In this document: piece after piece, positions 32,741 to 44,512 of the stretch
Layout: each line of letters starts with the position of its first letter
How positions within the stretch are numbered: the stretch's first letter is position 1
Assembly (NCBI GenBank): GCA_013407085.1
Contig: JACCGJ010010536.1
Coordinates: forward strand, 1-64,000
DNA: 64,000 nucleotides
Source of the DNA: Atriophallophorus winterbourni
Taxonomy: Eukaryota; Platyhelminthes; Trematoda; Plagiorchiida; Microphallidae
Reading direction: 5' to 3'
The notes under the pieces: model-generated
Databases searched by the model: none
Told to the model about the DNA's origin: nothing
What the model saw: only the letters and a program-made list of their open reading frames with translations
Made by a program: the position numbers and the translations under genes

Positions 32741-32744
32741 GATT

Positions 32745-34840
32745 CAAGGCATTCGGATAGTTATCTTACCATCCGTACCTGATATTTGCAAACAAAACAT
32801 AATCTCTCGTGTAGTGAGTATGATGGTCCGCATGAAATTGCGGATTATTGTTTATGGTAATGGGTTTGATCACATCAACATATATATTGGTACATGTGAT
32901 TAACCATATTTTTGGTGTCGGGCTTAGCCAATAGTGGCTTAAAAGCGCGAATTGTTCACAATTTTTCAACTGTTCCAAGACATGCGAATGCTTATTATAC
33001 AGGCATTCCCGTTGAGTGAAAATGGCACGATACATTTCATGGGGTGTTTGTGATAGTAATGCTTGCAAATACCGAAATATGTTCATGGTGTTAACTTTAA
33101 CCTCTTAACAAGTGGGCGTGAAAATAAGTGATTGAACATGTAGAAGGTGCCAAATTTATTTAAATATGAACTACTAACGCAAGGTTTACAACTAGTATAT
33201 CAATTTCGGTTCTGTCGCTAATACCAAATATATTGCCGTTGTCGAAGTCAATTTCATTATTTTTGCTACTCATGAGTGAGAAATCATTAAAACTATTTCT
33301 GTTAAACTTTCTAATACTTGAAATGGGTGTTAGTCTTGTTTAGTATTTTCAGCACAGAAACTTCGATTCTGCAATCCAATGTTTCATGACTTGGTTAGAC
33401 TTGCATGTTTCCAAATGAACGACCAAACACACAGCAAGAACCAGCAAAGTTTTGCTTGAGCTTCCAACAGATTTTTTGTATCATTAAACCATTTAAATTC
33501 GCTTAATTATCGCCTGCTTTCTCGCTAACTGAAATGGATGTATATCGCCACGGTAAAATATTTACATGCACAGCATCATTTCAATTTGCATGGTTTAATG
33601 TTTATAAATCAGTGATGAAAATAGCCTACCAGATCTGTTTAATAACGAGATAGATCAATGTTATACACCATTAGTATCATTTCCTGAAAGTGGAAATAAG
33701 GTATATGGAGACTTAAAATGTTCAATTTACATAAACTAGATATCGTGAAGCTATTAGAAAATCTCCATTTTCACAGTGTTATTCTTGTTATATACTGTTT
33801 AAGGAAACTAATAATACTGTGCTCGGGCAAACCACACGGCCCACAAATTGGACATGAAAACAGATAAATAATTTAGAATGAAATCAATGTGATTTGCAGT
33901 ATTTCTATCATTCTGATATTAGATAATCGGAATGTACAACCTAATAGTATGAACAAATATGTTGTTGTTGGCTGCAAAGTCAATTACACTATCTCTGTAA
34001 GCTTCATGCTATATTTGCCAAAATCTGTGAAAAAAAAGTGTTGCTCAGATTATGCTAATTCAATCACCGGCAATAAACAGTATACCTGCTTCAAACTTAT
34101 TATCATGAAATTATTGAAGCTGGATTCAGAAATATTGCAATGGAAACAATAGTAAGAATCTGCTCCCCTTTGGGAGATTTAAACAATTATAATTGAAGAT
34201 TGGCTTGCAGGATTGTATTGCATGCTTTGAATGATGGCTGAGCAATCGCTGTTTCATTTTGATAAATTTACATTCATGCTTACAAAAAATCTAATATGTA
34301 AGATCGAATCAAAAGAAATCGATTGACATTGGTCAGCAAAACCAGCATTATCTATATGAAAGCCATTGAAAACTGAAAGTATTGGTTTAACTACCAACAT
34401 CTTGTAGTGTGCTGACTCTCCTACATCGCACATATCAATACTCAACTATGCGATTCATCAATGTGCTTACATCGAGAAGCGCAGATCGCGATGGACCAAG
34501 GGATGTGGGAAAGTTCTAAATACTTTATTTTAAAAATCCTCAAGAATACTCGAAAATTGATGTATATATTATCACGGGTTATTAGTTAAAATGTGTGGGC
34601 TGTAGCAAAATATCCACTACTTTCCTATTGGTATCGTAGTGATAAATTTGGTCGAAATTTCATATCGCGTAATCTAGTGGTCTTTGTATTCAGACTCATT
34701 CGGCCATTACTATCTTACGTGCTACGTCAACTGAAAGCAAAATGGTCTAAAGGCGCCAATCATCCATCTTCGTCACTTTTTATTCCAGTATAAGTATTCT
34801 TGTCACACGTGGGCAGTATTATAAAGAAAAAACTTTCCAG
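32745..34840. other. Non-coding sequence; first part shared with unit C
   Basis: 32,830-33,310 matches 56,070-56,540, with the shared words AAAATGGCACGATAC and ATATATTGCCGTTGTCG. 33,340-33,410 matches 57,420-57,530. Nothing coding is recognised to 34,840. Confidence 0.5.
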
Positions 34841-34844
34841 AAAC

Positions 34845-35770
34845 ACACCACATTCATTCCAGAACCAATCCCGATTTTGACCTTATTAAACCACTTGTAA
34901 TGATATATACAGAAATTAATTTTACAGCTAATATGAATTTTCAATTCGTCCTAACAACTTTTCAGAGGAACCTAAAACTGTAACGAGTTCATAAATTTAC
35001 AAAAATAAAATATTTTTGAAAGCTTCACTCCTGTATGGTCTCCAAAGCGGATCGGTTAGAATTTGCACTGTATTTATGGGGCAACACTGTTTAAAGTGTG
35101 AACATTAGAATGTTTCCTATTTGAAATGATGTTGAATATTTCTCAATGAATATCTTCGTCACAGATTCCGAAATCAAACGTTTCTCCATATACGAGCAGA
35201 GCAAACGTTTGTTGCGGATGACCGATGATCGGTCACTCAGAAGAAAGCTTTCAGACAGATTTGTAAATATTTGAGGTGAAAATTTGGGATTTCCCTAGGT
35301 GAGCGTGTGTCGATTGAACAGAGTGTGATTGATGATTCAAAACTCGTTCAAATACGACCAATCACGTAAAATAAAATATCGTGTAAACGAATATTTCAGT
35401 TTTCTAAACTGGTTATCCAGGATGTTAAGAATTTGATTCCGCGAAATTACTAGATACTAGACATGGATTGATTATTTCCCGCGATTACTCTTTAATTAAA
35501 TTCACATTTTTGAGAATAATGAATATATATGTCATTTTGTGAGCATAGTCCATAAGGTGATACAAATATATGATATACTTTCATAATTTTATCGAAACTT
35601 TCCGCGCAGTTCAGGGCACAGAATTAAAAACTATCGGTTGGAAATATTGATGCTGGAAAGCTTCGATTAAAATGAATATTTGAAAAATTGTTCTTCTAGT
35701 TAATGTATATTTTAAAGCACTCTAAGTTGAATCACCATTACATGTTAACACTAAGTAACTCACTAACGTA
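34845..35770. repeat. Duplicated non-coding block, partner at 59,255-60,160
   Basis: About 0.9 kb of high similarity, starting CATTCATTCCAGAACCAATC and including AGGTGAGCGTGTGTCGATTG. By eye it is much better conserved than the other inter-unit blocks, suggesting either later duplication, gene conversion or constraint. Confidence 0.8.
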
Positions 35771-38570
35771 AGCCTTCGTTTAATACTCGTATTATTTTGA
35801 ATAAATCATCTTAAGGAACACTGGTGGCGGGTGAATTGACCTTGATACAACTTTTGAAAAATACAAATCTTTTAAGATAAGTGCCTGCAAAACATCTAGT
35901 AAACAGCACGCAATATGAGGGTTCATACATAGGAGCGTAAAATGAGCTAAAATAAATAGAGTTCAACGATTAGAGCTCGAAGACGTAAAGCAATGAATGT
36001 CTACGAATTTTATTACCTATAGGAATGTGATGATGAGCCTAATTAGGGTTGACTAAAATGATGTTGCCGAGAGCTGACGAGATTGAGTCAAGTCATTTAA
36101 AGTCAACGAGTTGCAGCTGGGACATATCTGACAAATTGTTACATTTCGGACCATCAATAACCACCTAAACCTCGCGTTGCACTGTCGCACATCGATGGTG
36201 TATCGATTCATCCCTGAGGTCAACCTGTTCTGAAACAAACGCTTATCTTATACAGCCAAACAAACAATCACAATGGTGCTCCTCAACATGTCTGTCCCGG
36301 CTGTCACTTCCATCTGATTTTTCAGTTGATTTCCTGCAAAAAGGATTATTTAAGCCCACGCCACGCAGAGCTCGTTTGACCGACATTGTCGAGTTGCATA
36401 TCTTTCAATTGCGGCTGAAGTTGTCCATCAGCTTATAATTCGAAGATGTTGCCGATCAAACCGTTTGAATGCATTCAATGGGAAACCCAAAACATTACGA
36501 GTTTGCAATTGTCGACATCAATTTGTTTTTCCGGTTATTCTTGCTTTGTTAACATGCACATATTATTAAATAAATTTAGGCTGCTGCACATGCACAGAAG
36601 ATTATGCTTGAAAAATATACATGCGCCGAAGTTACACATATCAAATGTTTAGGTAAAACCAATGCTATCGAAATTCTTTTTCATTAAATATCTGATATTG
36701 GTTTCAGGTCAATCATTTTAAATCGTTAAAATAAAAATGTGAGCATTTTCGTTAGAGTTAAACGTAACTTTTGATTTGATATCGATATCGGATGCCGAAC
36801 ATTTACGCCGATCCTATGAAGGAAACATCACCATGAGAGATTGGTTAGGAAGAAAAGTAAAAAAGAGTGTGGTGGGATAAATATCGATCTTTCCATCCAA
36901 TGTGCTAAATCCTCGTTCTGGTAATGAGAAGTAATGAGTGGAAATGTTCATAATTATCGCGATTCGGGATTTGCGAAATGGTATTAACATTGATTTGAAA
37001 TGAAATAATTATTTGAGAAATAACATTACGATATTCGGTAAGCGAAAATCAAATTTTTATTGATTATTATGCGCAGTGATTTTCTCTTACAGGATTAGCA
37101 TGTTATAAGCTCGTGTCTTAGTCACTCTAATCGTATATAGAAAAAAAAACATCCACTTGGTCGAACATGGCGAAATATGTTTGTAATGAATTGGAATTTT
37201 TCACTTGACCAATACCCGGATAACATGTGTCATTTTATTAGCTATTATTCGTGAAAGTGATTTACAAACAATATAAGGCACCGATTTCCCGGCCAAGCCA
37301 ACGTGCGCAAATTTTGTGCGATAGATGATATCGATCAATACCAATATTGAACACTGTCTTAATTACCGTCATTAAATTTATTTCGACAGATTGGATCTCT
37401 ATAAATTAGTATATAATGGGGTTGCTCTGGACCCCTTCATTGAATACAATACGGATGAAAAAGATTTATTTTTCTAAATTACTTGAAATTACACCTCGTA
37501 GTCGGCGCATTCAAATCGAATTTTTATTTTAAGTAGTCTGGGTAGTTAACCAAACTTTTTACTAGAAATATGGTTGAACCATCCGTATTTGCATTCATTT
37601 TCCTCACACACCTCGAGAAGGAAAAACAAAAAGACGGATTTCTTTGATCAAGGCGATGTGTTTAACCCATCTTCATAGTGGGTACATATGATTGAACAGG
37701 TTGTTGGTTAATGTCTTATAAAATAGTGACTTATAATTTGACACATAGTTTATCTAACATATCCTACAAAATCAGATGTCACAGAGATTCAAAATCACGG
37801 AGATAGCGATCCCATTTTCATAGTTGATGGTTGAACCGGCTATATTTGTAGAAATAATATTCAGATGTTCGAGCTTGGTTGCTATTTTACGGTCTTCAAA
37901 ATTAAGGCAAACCGAAACCACTTCAAATGATTATCAGCGATAGGTTCACAGTCCTATCCAGTCTAAACAATCAGGATCAAAAACGTTCAACGTTTCCAAT
38001 GTGAACACATATTACATATTCATGAAGCACTCTGTATTCATATGACATGAATTTGTTACACAAATTTGTTATTCACAAGATTAAGACAACCAATTTTTCA
38101 CCACAAAATATAATTAGGGCATAGGCTATACTTTTACACCAAGCCCTACAATAAATACTTCAGAAAAATTAGAGATGAATTTAATGATTACAAAGCAGTA
38201 AAAATTCTAGTGTTTTTTGTTGTAAATTCGATATTGTACCAATCGGTGCAGGATCACGAAATAATAATTTCGGGTTTCGGAATATGAATGCTCTTCCTTC
38301 AGCTGTCCCCAAAATAATTCTGCGACCTCTTCATGATATATTGAAAAGAACAGTGGGAAAGAAGGGAAAGTGTCCAAAGATTGTTTTAGAGCGACAAGGA
38401 CACAGAATTTCGGAATTGAAGCCATTTTGATAAAAAATTGGACTGTGAGGTAAAGACATGAGAAGGCAAATAACGTACTTAAACTATCTGTACTTGAATA
38501 CATTTCATCTAATTTTTAACTACCATTTTTACAATATTTAGCTTATTAGACTGGGCTATACTGAGAAAAA
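35771..38570. other. AT-rich sequence without recognised features
   Basis: About 2.8 kb. A 98-codon frame (38,503-38,207, minus) has no recognisable domain and is not conserved elsewhere in the window; it is left uncalled. No repeats of note. Confidence 0.45.
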
Positions 38571-38716
38571 TTGTTTTCAAGATTCAAGATTCAAGATTTA
38601 TGGTTGAAAAAGCAATTACTTCACAATAACCATGCAGTTGAATTATAGGTACAAGTGTTTATGTGTATATGTGTGCAGAAAAATTTTAAAATCAAAATAA
38701 TACTGGTAACGATGTA

Positions 38717-40327
38717 TTATAAATAGTTCGGGGCATAATTTGGATTGGCTCTCAAAAAATCGTCCAGTTTTAATTTAAATATAGAAAAAGTGTTTGAGCT
38801 CACTAAATTGGCTGGCAGGGAATTGGAAGCGAAACAAATACGCACAAAATAAAAATACCTGCAGCAGTTCTGATTGGAGTGGTGTATTTCCAACTTGCAG
38901 TTGAGACCGCGGTTGTTGCTGGATGTTCGTCGGTGAAATAATATATCCAAAGGGTTACAGACGCTGATAAGGATTTTGGATGTGAGGAGGAGGTTGGTTC
39001 GCAGTCTTCTTCGTGCAAGTGTGGTCAGCTCCAGTTTACTTAGTCGGTCAGCAAATGGTAGGTTTTCGAGCCCAATGACCAACTTTGAGGCTCTGTGATA
39101 TATGCGATCCAATAGTGAAATGTCTTTTTGAAGCCATTGGGTCCAGGCTTATGAAGCGTAATCATTAAGCGGGTGTATGTACGTGTTCATCCTTAGAGAA
39201 AAACAGCTATGCGAAAAACGTTCGAATATCCGGCTTAACACACCGAGCATCCGAGACGCGCGTTTGTAAACGGCTTCGCAATGTAGACCATTTTTCAGGC
39301 TACCGCAAATCCAGACACCCAGGTCTTTTTCGTCTTTGATGTATTTCAGGATATTGTTGCCAAGCTTGTATGAATGAGAAAAGCTCAGCACACGACCGAA
39401 ATGCATGATTTCAGACTTCTGCATATTTAGCGGTAGGTTATTTTCAGATAACCACATTTGCACATCATCCAAGTCACTTTGAAGCACACTGCAATCCTCG
39501 GCAGTGCTGATTTTTTTCCATATTTTTATGTCATCTCCGAACAGAACCATCTTACTGCCGCGTGGTGTTGGCAGATCATCCATATAAATCAGACACAGTA
39601 TCGGTCCAAGCACGGATCCGTTTAAAACACCGCTAGTGACGTCGATTTCCTACGATAGTATAACTTCAACTCGAAGTTGTATGTGTCTTTTGCTGAGATA
39701 GTCTCGCAACAAGTCATACAGTCCTCCAGCATCACTGTGTTTCTTTAGCTTAGTCAGCAGTAAGTTGTGATCAACTTTGTCAAAAGCTTTAGAAATGTCA
39801 AGGTAGCATGCATGAATACTGCCTCCATCGTCCACTACACTACTCTAGTCGTCCAAACATGTCAGCAAATTAGTTAGACGAGAGCGGTTCCTGCGAAATC
39901 CGTGTTGGGCAATTGTCAAGAGTCCGTTCGATTCCAGGTGGCGCAATTCGTTAAACAGACGAGATAGAGGTTCCGAGAGCTCCGCATGACAGCTTTTGAG
40001 GAGCTTCGATGAAATTTCGTCTGGTGTCAGAGATTTCTTTGCGTTTAACTTTCTTAAGTGCTGCGCAACCACCATCGGAGTAATTAATATTTCACTCAAG
40101 ATCGGTCGAGTGGGACGATCATAACAAATGCTTGGTTCCTGTTAGTGATCTGAGGATTTCGGTGCAAATACTCCAGCATAAATGTCTGCTAACAAATCAG
40201 CGGTTTGTTCAACGGATTCAGTGAAGCCGGATAAAGTTTTTAGGGCAAAGACACCTGGTTTGATTTTTTTTCTGTCGTTTACAAGTCGATATAAAAGCTT
40301 TGGATTCCGATGCATCTGTAAAATCAA
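38717..40327 (-). pseudogene. CR1-like reverse transcriptase and C-terminal domain (broken)
   Basis: Pieces in order: 40,327-40,142 linker; 40,099-39,845 with NAKKSLTPDEISSKLL and AQHGFRRNRSRLTNL; 39,835-39,650 with CYLDISKAFDKVDH; 39,613-39,149 with LFGDDIKIW (the active box has FGDD in place of FADD) and EKDLGVWICGSLKNGLHC; 39,112-38,717 C-terminal domain with NCCRYFYFVRICF. At least four breaks. Confidence 0.85.
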
Positions 40328-40548
40328 TTTCGATTATAATGCTTGTTTATCGTCGCGAATCAAGCTGATAACTTTGTTTCGCAGTCGTGTATATTGCACC
40401 CAAGAATCAGATTTATTTGTAGTTTTATGAAACTCCCATGCTATTGCCCTTTGCTGCATCCACTTTTTGGTCCTGCTACGTAGCTTAAATTTGTTACGTC
40501 GAGAATTTTCCTTCGGGACGGGGTTTGAATGTTTCTCCAATATAAATT

Positions 40549-41103
40549 TCAGGTGTTGTAGGAAAGAGCTCCAATGACTGTCTGGATCGGAGAAATCCAA
40601 CTGTATGAGACTAATGCTTCGAAGCTCGCACAAAGGGTACGGTAGTTTACCTTTCTGAAGCATTTCAAAACGTAGTCAAATTCTAGGACAACGTGATTGC
40701 TCCGTCCGATCGGCGGTTTAAAGATGATAGTTTCTACAGCGCTAGGATCAGATGTAAGTATCAATTGCAAGGTAGACGGCCTGTCAGCTCCCCTCATACG
40801 AGTAAATCCATTAACGTGGTTATAGAGGGGTGTGTAATCCAAGACTGCTCGAAGTTCGTGTTCAAATGCCTCTGGTGGATGATCATCACGGTTATATAGC
40901 TGGGAAAGTTTGAAGTCTCCCATTATCAAAATTTGAGTGTTGTATCGCGTTTTTAAATAGTGCAAAGCAGTAATCAGTTTATTGTTCAGGTCGAGGTTCG
41001 CGGTTGGAGAACAGTAAATCACTCCAATAATGCGCTGGTCACCAGAAGTAAGAGTTATAGTACACCAAAGCGTGTCGGGTATATCCAGATTTTGAACATT
41101 CAT
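40549..41103 (-). pseudogene. CR1-like endonuclease domain
   Basis: IIGVIYCSPTANLD, then ILIMGDFKLSQLYN where family members have GDFN, so the Asn is Lys here. Next come RPSTLQLILTSDPSAVE (expected LDLILT) and GRSNHVVLEFDYV (expected SDH; the Asp is Asn). Three changed catalytic residues and a stop indicate a dead enzyme although the frame is long. Confidence 0.8.
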
Positions 41104-41329
41104 AATTCTGCAAAAAAATGATTGATTGCAGTAGAGTGCTGCTCCTCCGCCATCACTCAGTGTAAAATTATGAGACTGTCCTTCAATATTCTTTTAGATA
41201 ATATCTACATATATTGCCTATTTAAGTTTATAAACGCGGAAAGTATGTAATAATATGATCAATCTATTCCAAATAAATGGTATTTCAAATAAATTGATTA
41301 ACATAAAAACACTAAGTTGCATCCATTTG

Positions 41330-41725
41330 CTTCAATCTCGCCTCACGAGCGTTTTCATGATAGTTGCATTAATCAGGCAGGGACAGGACAATCGGAATCT
41401 GCGTGCTTTGAAACGGTGAAAGAAATGTGAACAAGTTGAACTTGTTAGACCCTGTTGCTGTTCAATTACATGCCCTCAAACACACGTTGATAAGGTATAC
41501 TCATGGTCAATTAAAATACTAATTTGCATGCATTCCCATCACACACATTCCACGACCGGTAGGGACAGTACGATCAGGATACATATGCCTCGAAACAGTG
41601 GCAGTTTGGAATGTGAGACACTGTTGGGTAAGTATGCCACGACCAACCTCGTAATTGTTCGTAGTGTCCCTACCTGATGAGTACAAACAGCCCAAAATCA
41701 GTCGCTAGGTTTGTATGATCTGATT
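41330..41725. repeat. Hammerhead-like repeat, family 1, two or three decayed copies
   Basis: Minus-oriented units at about 41,365-41,450 and 41,550-41,620 share GAACAAGTTG and the CCACGACCGGT block. A plus-oriented core at about 41,665-41,700 reads GTGTCCCTACCTGATGAGTA, CAAACAGCCC, AAAATC. Opposite orientations side by side suggest rearrangement. Confidence 0.5.
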
Positions 41726-42189
41726 GCAAATGCTTATTATTGTTCGTGAACGAAGGTTTATACAACCTTCTACATCTGTTCTGACGCAAATATTGAACAA
41801 GATGGTTGTATCAACCAGATGCAACAGTGGCTCACCTAAGAAACTTGTTTAACTTTGGGTAAAAGATTGTTCTGATTTGGTGTAATAGCTGGTAAGTTAT
41901 ACGGACTTAAAAAGAAGCAAAATGACAACAAATTGTCACGGGTATTTTTGTGTGATTCATGTCTCCTGGTGTAATTGTTGGACAATCGCGTTGACGGGAT
42001 TTTGACAGACGAACAATCACCAAATATATTTCAACTATCTTATTAGTAAAATATTGGAAAATTTATTTATTCTAAATTTATTAACAATAGTGCATTTTTA
42101 ATCAGCATTACTCGTTATTATGTATATTTTGAAAATTCTTGTAATTGTCCTCAGGAACTCAAGCAAAAATCTAGAAGTTAATCTAACAA

Positions 42190-42560
42190 TCCGAACGCGT
42201 AGGCTGCTAAAGGTACGAAACATTGCTTGCCGAAGCATCGACAAGACCCATCGGATCCATGACCTTACCAATAACAGTTATTAGTGTGACGGGAAGATAA
42301 TTTCCAGCGTCAGATCGGCAGCCGCATTTGAAGATAAGTGTAATAACGCTAGAGTTTCAATCTTTCGGTAGAATTCCCTTAATCAACGAATGGTTTAGCA
42401 GTCTAGAAAGCGGTTCACAGAGCTGACTATGACAACCTGAGGAAATCCGGTGTGATATTATCCGAGAATGAGGATTTTCTTGCATTCAGTTTGAGCAATT
42501 GACTTTTGGTAATATCTGGATTTATCAAAATTTCGCCAATGTTTCGATTCACAACGTTCC
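42190..42560 (-). mobile_element. CR1-like reverse transcriptase fragment
   Basis: The minus strand carries NIGEILINPDITKSQLLKLN followed by ARKSSFSDNITPDFLRLS. This matches the pre-palm region of the element at 38.6-41.2 kb (QHLRKLNAKKSLTPDEISSK). Downstream, CEPLSRLLNH-type residues decay quickly. Confidence 0.65.
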
Positions 42561-43369
42561 ATTGAAATATTTGGCAAGAAAACATAAAGGTAATAAATCG
42601 AGCGTGCAAATGCGGTTTGCAACATAATCTCAGTGACTTTTCAACTATTATGTACTGAAAAATACATGATTTGAGTTTTGCTTTCGCGTTCATGATTTTG
42701 TATTGTAAAGTAGAGTAACGCTCTATTTAGGAAAGCAGCAATAATTGTGCGATCTATTATACTGTCGATTAATTACAGTCAATTTATTGAGTAACATACA
42801 AAATGTTGCCAAGAAAAAGAAATATTGTTGGATTTCTACGGCATCAACACATTTCGCTTCAGCGCAATCCATGTTTTTGTTCTGCGGAGTTCATGTTCGG
42901 ATCTTTCAGGACCAAGCTGCGAGTTGTTGACCATCACCAGTTTCAGAAAATCTGCAAGTTAGTTCCATTGCTAGTCAAGGATTATGTGGTCCGTCTGCCA
43001 ATGCTGAATCTGCACGAGTGATTTAATCAGGGCCAAATTATCTACCCGGCGAACCACTCGATTCAGATCACGCGATTGCTGCAGCGTCCCTGCATCGTTC
43101 TCTATTCACTTTTTGAGTACACGGTCTACTTGAAGATGATTTCCTGGTCTTTAAAAGACGCATTAGGAATATCACACAAATATGCTGTTCCTCTTCCGAT
43201 TTAACTCGAGATATGATAGCCTATCGATACTTCCGTGTCTGTGAAAAATTGACCAGATATATTTCGTCTGATAAGGAACACTCGCTGCTAGTTCTTCTTA
43301 GGGCTTGCAAATTGTTAACTTCTACGCCAAGTCAATATTTCGTTCTATATTTGAAAAACAAAATTCTTT
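42561..43369. other. Sequence without recognised features
   Basis: A 72-codon plus-strand frame (42,803-43,021) and a minus-strand stretch with short open pieces are present, but neither resembles a known domain to me. It borders the start of the unit C homology at about 43,370. Confidence 0.4.
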
Positions 43370-44091
43370 ATCTTTCATACAATTCGTTTTATCCAAAGAA
43401 AGATATTCTTAAGCTGAATAGTCAAATGACAGTAAGACATTACTTCATTGATGTTCACTCTAACAGTGTTTATCATGAAACGAAATTACACAAGTTTTTA
43501 TAAAATGTTTCGCTTCCCTAATACATATATACAGCTTAATCTAAATTCCTAGTATGTGTTTTAAGCAATTTCATCTTAATGTTTACCACCATCTATTTAT
43601 TGTTAAGGTTGAAGCTTTTTAGACCGTTAAAAACTTTGAATAACTTTCATTCACGTAATATAAATGCTTGCAAATGAGCTATTTTACCTAGATTAACGTT
43701 TTTTGAAATGGATATTTGTGTAGTTGAAATAACTGGATTGCTGAAACGTTGTGTACACAAGTGTAGCCATTTTTCTTTATTTTCCTTCTCAACGGCTTCA
43801 GTTCGATTGTTAAATTCGAATACGTGACAGCAGAACAGTTTGTAAAATGTGCGCTGTGCTATGTGCATTTCTCCAATGCCTAAAGTTCATTCGAAAATAC
43901 TTGAACTAAAATGTGTGTCGGGAGAATAATTGGCCATCTGCGTGCACCCTCAGATTATATTTTGGGAACCAAATATTGTACCAACTGTATTTCTCGAAAT
44001 GATTCTTATTCAACATTGATAATCACGGGTGGTTGTAATTAAACCGAGGAGAAATCAATTGATAAGATATTAAATTACATCAAAATTCACG
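43370..44091 (+). promoter_or_regulatory. Conserved upstream region and probable 5' exon of GPCR copy C
   Basis: Collinear with 11,945-12,693. Strong blocks include GTGTTTATCATGAAAC, ATTTCTCCAATGC and CTAAAATGTGTGTCGGGAGA. It ends at the donor CACG|GTAAGTAATTATTT (44,092). No ATG occurs in the last 30 bases of the exon, unlike copy B. The promoter core is not identified. Confidence 0.5.
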
Positions 44092-44408
44092 GTAAGTAAT
44101 TATTTTAAGCTTTTACATATTCCCAATGTCATAAATGTACTGTGATATTTTCCACTCATCTAATGCAAAGTTCATTGAGTAGTTATTAACGGAATTTTTT
44201 GAATCATCGGTCGCTTTTGAGTACAGTACCATATCTGGAGATGAAGCATTTCATAGAACAACGCATTAGCAAAAAATAGCGATAGCTAAAACGATAAGTA
44301 ACAAACTAGATATACATATTCTGCATGCTGCACAGAATAAATGAATTTAAGTATGCTCTCTCTATCTATCTGTCTCTCTCACTCTTTCTCTCTGGGTCTC
44401 TCTCACTA

Positions 44409-44460
<52 letters not shown>

Positions 44461-44505
44461 ACTGAAACATATCAACGCTTTTTTTCATTTTATTCCAGTT
44501 CACAG
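44092..44505 (+). other. 5' UTR intron of GPCR copy C
   Basis: 414 bp from GTAAGTAA to TTCACAG, with the ATG 7 bp downstream, the same spacing as in copy B. It contains a (CT)n-(TA)n microsatellite at about 44,355-44,457. An alternative acceptor (TATTCCAG, 44,498) is 7 bp upstream. Confidence 0.55.
44355..44457. repeat. CT-rich and (TA)n microsatellite
   Basis: A CTCTCT-rich tract with interruptions is followed by about 36 bp of TA repeats. Open frames through it (SLSLSL, IYIYIY) are artefacts. Confidence 0.9.
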
Positions 44506-44512
44506 TTAATCA

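Larger units (their letters stand above)
38575..41195 (-). mobile_element. CR1-like retrotransposon, nearly complete ORF2, degenerate
   Basis: A minus-strand element with the tail CAAGATTCAAGATTCAAG near 38,579-38,600. Reading 5' to 3' on the minus strand: endonuclease from about 41,190 (LSDGGGAALYCNQSFF), linker, reverse transcriptase, and C-terminal domain ending at 38,717. Several stops and frameshifts. It is related to, but clearly diverged from, the copy at 28 kb. Confidence 0.88.

Noticed and set aside
36053..36238. Minus-strand frame with CxxC-like residues (CQICPSC)
   Set aside because: Looked briefly like a zinc ribbon, but the frame is short and isolated without further ligands.
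38207..38503. 98-codon minus-strand frame with a signal-like hydrophobic start
   Set aside because: No domain, no homologue in the window, and no splice or promoter context I can defend.
42803..43021. 72-codon plus-strand frame and opposite-strand open pieces
   Set aside because: Briefly considered as a gene or ORF1 fragment, but I recognise no domain and it is not repeated in the window.
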